A stretch of 64,000 nt of DNA from Methylophaga sp. (GTDB taxonomy: Bacteria; Pseudomonadota; Gammaproteobacteria; Nitrosococcales; Methylophagaceae), in contig JALSLH010000093.1 of NCBI GenBank assembly GCA_026988435.1, positions 1 to 64,000 on the forward strand, in the 5' to 3' direction. Shown here piece after piece: positions 58,403 to 64,000 of this stretch (the first letter of the stretch is position 1; each line of letters opens with the position of its first letter). Both the position numbers and the translations under genes were made by a program. The notes under the pieces are model-generated. The model searched no databases. It saw nothing but the letters and a program-made list of their open reading frames with translations, and was not told the DNA's origin.

Positions 58403-60034
58403 ATGAAAGCATCAGAACTCTTTATCCACAGTCTCGAAAACGAAGGTGTTGAATACATCTTCGGGATTCCGGGTGAAGAAAATTTAGATGTAATGGATGC
58501 TTTATTAGACTCTAAAATTAAATTCATCACCACGCGCCATGAGCAAGGTGCCGCATTTATGGCTGATGTTTATGGGCGTTTAACGGGGCGTGCAGGTGTC
58601 TGTTTAGCTACGCTAGGGCCTGGTGCAACCAACCTTATCACTGGTGTGGCTGATGCTAATATGGACCATGCACCCTTAGTTGCTATTGCAGGCCAAGCAG
58701 CCACTAACCGCCTACACAAAGAATCACATCAAGTGCTCGATTTAGAAGCGATGTTTTTGCCGATCACAAAATATTCAACACGTATTGTCGGCCCTGAAGC
58801 CATCACAGAGATTGTACGCAAAGCCTTTAAAGTGGCGCAAACTGAAAAAACCGGTGCGTGTTTTATTGAGTTTCCTGAAAATATCGCTGAAATGGATATT
58901 GATGATACGCCGCTCTATGTAAAACATGCGCAAGCTCCTGAGCCTGCAATAGAACAAGTAGAAAGTGCCGCAGCCATTATATCTAAGGCTTCCAATCCTA
59001 TTATCTTGGCAGGCAATGGGGTAATACGAGCCCAAGCATCACAAGCACTAGCCAATTTTGCCGAGGATCTAGGCATCCCTGTCGCCAATACGTTTATGGC
59101 AAAAGGTGTGATTCCTTTCCGCCACCCGCTGGCATTAGGCAGTGTGGGTCTACAATCAAATGACTATATCAGTAGTGGCTTTGCTAATGCCGATGTCATT
59201 ATTTGCATAGGCTACGATATGGTCGAATATCATCCTTATTTATGGCACCCATCACGTAATCGCACCATTATTCATATTGATACTACCCATGCCGAAGTTG
59301 ATGCCTACTATAGTGTTGTTGTCGGCGTGATTGGCAACATCAACCATAGCCTAGATCGCATCGCGAAAATCAGCACACCCCATCAAAATAAAACTATGCG
59401 GACTTTACGCGATAGCCTAGTTAAAGATATGAATCAACATCGAGATGATGTTGAATTTCCCATCAAACCACAGAAGATTATTTGGGATTTACGTACCGCA
59501 ATGGATTTAAAAGACATTGTGATCTGCGATGTCGGTGCCCATAAAATGTGGATGTCGCGCATGTTCCGTTGCGAACACCCCAACACCTGCATTATTTCAA
59601 ATGGTTTTGCTAGCATGGGTATTGCCGTACCCGGTGCCATCGCCGCCAAACTAGCCCACCCAGAACAAAAGGTTGTAGCAGTAACAGGCGATGCCGGATT
59701 TTTGATGAATTCACAAGAAATTGAAACGGCTATTCGCCTCAATATCGCCATTGTCATTCTAATTTGGAATGATGCTAGCTATGGTTTAATCGAATGGAAA
59801 CAACAAAATCAATTTGGCCGCACCAGCAATGTCAAATTCACCAATCCGGACTTTGTACAATATGCGGAATCATTTGGTGCTCATGGTGTCAAAGTTGAAG
59901 AGACACAACAGCTTATGCCTGAATTAAAAGCGGCACTTACTCGCAACACCGTGACCATTATTGATTGCCCAGTTGATTATCGTGAGAACTTAAAACTCAC
60001 TGAAACATTGGGCCAACTAACCTCAACCGACTAA
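58403..60034 (+). CDS. Acetolactate synthase-like thiamine-diphosphate enzyme (AlsS type)
   Basis: This 543-residue enzyme has the three ThDP-family domains: an N-terminal pyrimidine domain with the catalytic Glu in 'FITTRHEQGAAFMADVYGRLTG', a central domain, and the C-terminal pyrophosphate domain with the metal motif 'VTGDAGFLMNSQEIETAIRLNI'. The sequence is closest to AlsS/catabolic acetolactate synthase; no ilvN/ilvH regulatory subunit is adjacent. Other pyruvate decarboxylase-like activities cannot be excluded. The thioredoxin-like gene follows after 12 nt. Confidence 0.88.
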   Translation: MKASELFIHSLENEGVEYIFGIPGEENLDVMDALLDSKIKFITTRHEQGAAFMADVYGRLTGRAGVCLATLGPGATNLITGVADANMDHAPLVAIAGQAATNRLHKESHQVLDLEAMFLPITKYSTRIVGPEAITEIVRKAFKVAQTEKTGACFIEFPENIAEMDIDDTPLYVKHAQAPEPAIEQVESAAAIISKASNPIILAGNGVIRAQASQALANFAEDLGIPVANTFMAKGVIPFRHPLALGSVGLQSNDYISSGFANADVIICIGYDMVEYHPYLWHPSRNRTIIHIDTTHAEVDAYYSVVVGVIGNINHSLDRIAKISTPHQNKTMRTLRDSLVKDMNQHRDDVEFPIKPQKIIWDLRTAMDLKDIVICDVGAHKMWMSRMFRCEHPNTCIISNGFASMGIAVPGAIAAKLAHPEQKVVAVTGDAGFLMNSQEIETAIRLNIAIVILIWNDASYGLIEWKQQNQFGRTSNVKFTNPDFVQYAESFGAHGVKVEETQQLMPELKAALTRNTVTIIDCPVDYRENLKLTETLGQLTSTD

Positions 60035-60046
60035 AAGGTATCTAGT

Positions 60047-60547
60047 ATGAATCGTCATGCCATCTTTGCTATTGCCCTTGTGGCAGGGTTATTTGCTATT
60101 AATTGGTTTAACCATAGTGGGCAAAATACTCTACCGTCAATGAGCTTTAATGATATTGATCATAAAAGTCTTTCATTTGATGAATTTAAAGGCAAACCGA
60201 TACTGGTGACATTTTGGGCCACCGACTGCCCCGGATGTATTGCTGAAATCCCCGAGCTACTTGAATTGCATGAGACCTATGCCAAACAAGGGCTCACCAT
60301 GATTGCCGTCGCTTTGGCACATGATACGCCTAAACATATCAAAGCGATGCGTAGCGAGCGCAAGCTACCCTATATAATCACATGGGATAAAGATGCCTCC
60401 ATTGCCCAAGCATTTGGCAATGTACGTGTCACACCTACCCATTTTTTAATTGATCCTAGCGGTGAAATTGTGATGCGCAAAATTGGTAGTCTAAATCCTA
60501 TTCGACTCGAAGCTATGTTACATGGCATGGGGCTTAAGGAATCTTAA
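60047..60547 (+). CDS. TlpA/ResA-like thioredoxin-fold protein
   Basis: This 166-residue protein has an N-terminal signal/anchor helix (about residues 5-22), the active site CPGC in 'FWATDCPGCIAEIPELLEL' and the cis-Pro region 'VRVTPTHFLIDPSGEIV'. It should be a periplasmic thiol-disulfide oxidoreductase, possibly for cytochrome c maturation or copper proteins. It lies 12 nt after the synthase gene; the functional link is unclear. Confidence 0.9.
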   Translation: MNRHAIFAIALVAGLFAINWFNHSGQNTLPSMSFNDIDHKSLSFDEFKGKPILVTFWATDCPGCIAEIPELLELHETYAKQGLTMIAVALAHDTPKHIKAMRSERKLPYIITWDKDASIAQAFGNVRVTPTHFLIDPSGEIVMRKIGSLNPIRLEAMLHGMGLKES

Positions 60548-60699
60548 TCTTATTCCGATTACACATTAAGCCATAAATATGGTATAAAGTTCGGCTTTGT
60601 AAGCCCTTATTTGTAAACTAATGAACAGCGAGTAAGGGATATTTTAGTTAGGGGAGTTCTTTCCTTAACATTGTAAATGTTCAACAGGAGCGATTTAAT

Positions 60700-60936
60700 A
60701 TGGCACGAGTATGTCAGGTAACGGGTAAACGCCCAATGGCTGGGAACAATGTTTCTCATGCACACAATAAAACAAGACGTCGGTTTCTTCCAAACCTTCA
60801 CCCACATCGTATTTGGGTTGAATCAGAAAACCGTTGGGTTAAATTACGTGTAAGTAATCACGGTTTACGCATTATCGACAAGAAGGGCATTGATGCAGTT
60901 TTAGCTGACATCCGAGCTCGTGGCGAAAAAGTTTAG
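60700..60936 (+). CDS. rpmB: 50S ribosomal protein L28
   Basis: The 78-residue protein begins '[21 protein letters not shown]', the diagnostic L28 start. An AGGAG lies before ATG 60700. rpmG follows after 11 nt. The 152-nt gap upstream should carry the ribosomal-protein promoter. Confidence 0.98.
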   Translation: MARVCQVTGKRPMAGNNVSHAHNKTRRRFLPNLHPHRIWVESENRWVKLRVSNHGLRIIDKKGIDAVLADIRARGEKV

Positions 60937-60947
60937 GAGATTAAATC

Positions 60948-61103
60948 ATGCGCGAAAAAATTAAATTAGTATCGTCAGCTGGCACAGGCCACTACTACAC
61001 TACAGACAAAAACAAACGTACTATGCCTGAAAAATTGGAAATGAAAAAATTCGATCCAGTTGTTCGCAAACACGTTATGTATAAAGAAGCTAAAATTAAA
61101 TAA
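60948..61103 (+). CDS. rpmG: 50S ribosomal protein L33
   Basis: This 51-residue protein reads '[20 protein letters not shown]' at the start and ends [11 protein letters not shown]. It lacks the CxxC zinc pair, so it is the zinc-independent form. AGGAGA precedes the start by 6 nt. It completes the rpmB-rpmG operon, closed by a terminator. Confidence 0.97.
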   Translation: MREKIKLVSSAGTGHYYTTDKNKRTMPEKLEMKKFDPVVRKHVMYKEAKIK

Positions 61104-61125
61104 GCTTTTTAATGCAACAGATATT

Positions 61126-61150
61126 AAAACCCGCATCTGCGGGTTTTTTT
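61126..61150 (+). terminator. Terminator of the rpmB-rpmG operon
   Basis: AAACCCGC / GCGGGTTT with a 4-nt loop is followed by seven T. Strong rho-independent terminator. Confidence 0.94.
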
Positions 61151-61187
61151 ATGTCTAGTTTTTATTAATTCCGTTAAAATTTAAAAA

Positions 61188-62411
61188 ATGAGCCAATCAA
61201 TATACGATGTCATTATTCTAGGTGCGGGAGCATCAGGCTTACTTTGCGCCTTTACTGCCGCACAACGAGGTCGCAGCGTTTTAGTCATTGAAAAGGCCAA
61301 TAAAGTCGGCAAAAAGATTTTAATGTCGGGGGGTGGAAAGTGTAATTTCACCAATTATTTCGTAGAAGCAACTAATTTCATTTCTAACAACCCCCATTTT
61401 TGTAAAGCAGCCTTAAACCGCTATACTCAATGGGATTTCATTGCACTTGTCGAAAAGTATGGCATTGAATATGAAGAACGCGAGCATGGCCAATTATTTT
61501 GTAAAAACTCGGCTAAAGAAATTTTGGCTATGTTACTAGACGAATGTGAGCAAGCTGGTGTCAAGATTGAAACAGACTGTAATCTAACTGAAATTAAAGC
61601 GCTAACCTCAGCACAGAAAATAACTAATCACTATCAAATCAATCTTGAACAGAAACAGAGTAAGCTCACTCTATCCTGCCAATCTTTAGTGGTGGCGACT
61701 GGGGCGCTGTCCATCCCTTCTTTAGGAGGTAGTGGGCTTGGTTATGAAATCGCACATCAATTTGATATCGCGGTTACAAAACGGCAAGCTGGTTTGGTAC
61801 CTTTCATGTTTAGTGATTATATGAAGCCTATTTGTGATCATTTATCTGGTTTAGCACTTAAGGCTACAGTCCATTGCAATCATCAACAATTTACTGAAAA
61901 CATCTTGTTTACTCACCGAGGTCTTAGCGGCCCTGCAATTTTACAAATATCTAATTATTGGTCTCCGGGGGATGAGATTAGCATTAATTTATTACCCGAT
62001 CTTGAAGCCGCTGAGTGGTTGATTTTGTCGAAAAGAAAACAGGGTAAAAGCCTATTAAAAACTGTCTTAAGCCATAAACTAGCCAAGCCCCTAGTGAATG
62101 AATTACAAACACTTTGGTGGCAAGATCATTCCGAAACACCCTTAGCCGAATTCAGTGACAAGCAGCTTATTGTAATTGGAAACTTGATCAATAAGTGGTC
62201 GGTTAAACCTTCTGCCACCGAAGGTTACCGAACGGCCGAGGTGACTTTAGGCGGCGTAAGCACAGATGAAATAAGTTCAAAAACAATGGAGTCTAAACAC
62301 CAACCTAGCCTCTATTTTATTGGCGAAGTCTTAGATGTTACTGGGCACCTGGGGGGGTATAACTTTCAATGGGCTTGGTCTTCAGGCTATAGCGCAGGCA
62401 TGTTTGTTTAA
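61188..62411 (+). CDS. YhiN/HI0933-family FAD-dependent oxidoreductase
   Basis: This 407-residue flavoprotein has 'VIILGAGASGLLCAFTAAQRGRSVLVIEK' for FAD, the HI0933 signature 'GKKILMSGGGKCNFTN' and C-terminal 'TLGGVSTDEISSKTMES' and 'GEVLDVTGHLGGYNFQWAWSSGYSAG'. The family is conserved but its reaction is not established to my knowledge. It stands alone after the rpmG terminator. Confidence 0.93.
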   Translation: MSQSIYDVIILGAGASGLLCAFTAAQRGRSVLVIEKANKVGKKILMSGGGKCNFTNYFVEATNFISNNPHFCKAALNRYTQWDFIALVEKYGIEYEEREHGQLFCKNSAKEILAMLLDECEQAGVKIETDCNLTEIKALTSAQKITNHYQINLEQKQSKLTLSCQSLVVATGALSIPSLGGSGLGYEIAHQFDIAVTKRQAGLVPFMFSDYMKPICDHLSGLALKATVHCNHQQFTENILFTHRGLSGPAILQISNYWSPGDEISINLLPDLEAAEWLILSKRKQGKSLLKTVLSHKLAKPLVNELQTLWWQDHSETPLAEFSDKQLIVIGNLINKWSVKPSATEGYRTAEVTLGGVSTDEISSKTMESKHQPSLYFIGEVLDVTGHLGGYNFQWAWSSGYSAGMFV

Positions 62412-62523
62412 ATTCTTGAAATCTATCCAGATCTAATTTTAAAAAAATACGAATAGATCGGTTTTTTTATATTCACCAATAAGTTACTATTTAGCTATTA
62501 AGACATGGAAGGTATGCTGACCA

Positions 62524-63741
62524 TTGGATATTAACAATTATCAAACCGTTGTTGCACGACAACCTATCTTCGATCGGGACTTAAGCATTTATGCTTATGA
62601 ATTACTGTATCGAGGAGAATTGCGAACGGAAGATAATCCTTTAAGTGGCAAATCAGGTGATTCTGCTACAAGCCAGGTGATTAATGATGCCTTTATAGAT
62701 TTTGGTATAGAAAAAGTGGTGGGCAAACACATTGCTTTTTTGAATATGACACGTGGTCATCTTATCAAAGGCGATCCTCTGCCTTTTACTCACGACCGAG
62801 TTGTATTAGAAATTTTAGAAGATATTACAGCCGATCTTGAAGTTATTACTGCTGTTGAAGAATTAGCCGCTCAAGGTTATAAAATTGCATTGGATGATTT
62901 TGTTTTTAATGAGTCATTATGGCCACTTATCAAACTAGCAGATATCATTAAGATCGATATATTGGCATTAAGCTCAGAAGAACTTGAGCAGCATGTTTCC
63001 CTATTAAAACAAGAAGATGTGAAGCTATTAGCAGAGAAAGTAGAATCACAACAACAATTTGAGCGCTGTAAGGCTTTAGGTTTTGACTATTTTCAGGGTT
63101 TCTTTTTTAGCAGACCTTCACTCATTAAAGACAGTCCTCTTCCAGGTAGCCAGCTTCATATTCTAAACTTAATTGCTGGGCTACATGATCCTAAAATGGA
63201 TTTTGATGAAATTGAAGAATTGATTAGTCATGATGTCAGTTTGAGCTATAAACTATTAAAATTACTAAACTCCGCGGCCTTTGCTCTGCCACAAAAAGTA
63301 GACTCTGTTAAACGAGGTTTAGTCATTTTGGGGTTTGATGCCATTAAAGCATGGACAACATTAATAGTGTTACATTCCATTAATCCGACAACACCAGAGT
63401 TAACGACGCTCACTTTAATTAGAGCCAAAATGTGTGAAAACTTGGCAAGTGATTTTAATTGTAAACCCGAGACGGCTTTTACTGTTGGCTTATTTTCTAC
63501 CATAGAAGCCATGTTGCTTCATCCCAAAGAAGAATTACTTGAGGCGTTACCCCTTACTGCTCCCGTAAAACACGCCTTATTAACTCAGCAGGGTGAATTA
63601 GGGGAAATGCTAAAAATAGTTATGCTATGTGAACATGGATTATGGGATAATATAACTCCGCCTCCCATCAGCATTGCAGATTTTGGAGAGGCGTACTTGA
63701 ATGCAACGCAATGGGCGATTGATATCCAAACATCACTTTAA
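62524..63741 (+). CDS. EAL-HDOD signalling protein (YuxH family)
   Basis: This 405-residue protein combines an N-terminal EAL-type domain (about residues 5-200) with a C-terminal HDOD domain (about 205-395; 'EELISHDVSLSYKLLKLLNSAAF'). The EAL motif is replaced by ELL in 'YAYELLYRGELR', and other catalytic acids are only partly kept, so it probably binds rather than cleaves cyclic-di-GMP, or has lost both. The start appears to be TTG 62524, about 11 nt after GGAAGG; no in-frame ATG is nearby. An ABC transporter gene follows after 3 nt. Confidence 0.9.
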   Translation: MDINNYQTVVARQPIFDRDLSIYAYELLYRGELRTEDNPLSGKSGDSATSQVINDAFIDFGIEKVVGKHIAFLNMTRGHLIKGDPLPFTHDRVVLEILEDITADLEVITAVEELAAQGYKIALDDFVFNESLWPLIKLADIIKIDILALSSEELEQHVSLLKQEDVKLLAEKVESQQQFERCKALGFDYFQGFFFSRPSLIKDSPLPGSQLHILNLIAGLHDPKMDFDEIEELISHDVSLSYKLLKLLNSAAFALPQKVDSVKRGLVILGFDAIKAWTTLIVLHSINPTTPELTTLTLIRAKMCENLASDFNCKPETAFTVGLFSTIEAMLLHPKEELLEALPLTAPVKHALLTQQGELGEMLKIVMLCEHGLWDNITPPPISIADFGEAYLNATQWAIDIQTSL

Positions 63742-63744
63742 TTT

Positions 63745-64000
63745 ATGTCAGATTCTCCTCTTCTTAACGTTAGCTCACTGTCTCGAATTTTCGGCACTCA
63801 ACACGCTGTTAGTGATGTCAGTTTTAGCATTAACAAAGGTGAAGTGCTCGGCTTCTTAGGCCCAAATGGTGCCGGTAAAAGCACAACAATGAAGATGATC
63901 AGTGGTAATTTAGCACCTAGTTCTGGTGAAATAACCATTAATGGCTACGACTTATTAACACAAGCAAAACAAGCCAAAGCCCATATTGGCTATTTGCCCG
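63745..64000 (+). CDS. ABC transporter ATP-binding protein (cut off by window end)
   Basis: The first 85 codons are present. They show a typical ABC ATPase N-terminus with Walker A 'GFLGPNGAGKSTTMKMISG' and the Q-loop region about to follow. The sequence resembles GldA-type or multidrug/export ATPases. It starts 3 nt after the EAL-HDOD gene. The permease is outside the window, so the substrate cannot be judged. Confidence 0.93.
   Translation, partial: MSDSPLLNVSSLSRIFGTQHAVSDVSFSINKGEVLGFLGPNGAGKSTTMKMISGNLAPSSGEITINGYDLLTQAKQAKAHIGYLP

Overview
This window is chromosomal DNA from a gammaproteobacterium of low to moderate GC (about 40% by eye). The evidence is gene order: infC-rpmI-rplT-pheST-ihfA-merR-tRNA-Pro, mreBCD-mrdA-rodA-mltB-rlpA-dacA-ybeD-lipBA, efp with epmA and epmB, sigma-32, lapAB, and rpmB-rpmG. 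The partial-denitrification genes (copper nitrite reductase plus cytochrome-c NO reductase) and a flavocytochrome-c-sulfide-dehydrogenase-type flavoprotein suggest an aquatic methylotroph or sulfur oxidiser (Methylophaga/Cycloclasticus/Thiotrichales-like). The genus is an inference, not something I can prove.

Layout. 1-5117 (+): mfd, three small genes and a periplasmic cytochrome c. 5176-16036 (-): a nitrite/NO respiration island of nirK with an unknown secreted protein, SCO and PCu(A)C copper chaperones; norE-norF-like-hemerythrin-norQ-two small genes-norD; an orphan membrane gene; norB, norC; and a Dnr-type regulator. Four promoters here (cytochrome c, nirK, norE, norC) carry an FNR/Dnr palindrome exactly 22 nt upstream of a -10 hexamer, so the island reads as one Dnr regulon. 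16147-23670 (-): translation cluster with tRNA-Pro and tRNA-Val; infC starts with ATC. 23671-33611: housekeeping genes (yjdF, rpoH, fdxA, lapAB, arsC-like, wrbA, birA, coaX, others). coaX ends in 15 perfect 9-bp repeats, and a methyltransferase follows in the same frame after one stop codon.

33612-37770 is a mobile patch beside tRNA-Ser: an IS91-type transposase, a class-C group II intron on the opposite strand, half of an integron attC site directly at the intron 5' end, and a cassette-like orphan gene. 37771-40659 holds the EF-P lysine-modification set. 40661-56155 (-) holds citrate synthase, an unknown 573-residue protein, a Tat-exported flavoprotein, lipoate genes and the rod-shape/peptidoglycan cluster; mreC appears to start with ATC. 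56274-64000 (+) holds gatC-gatA without gatB, an acetolactate-synthase-like enzyme, a thioredoxin-like protein, rpmB-rpmG, a YhiN-type flavoprotein, an EAL-HDOD protein and the start of an ABC transporter ATPase.

The most rewarding places for a second look are the Dnr regulon with its uncharacterised accessory genes, the intron-split attC and its cassette gene, and the coaX repeat/methyltransferase junction.
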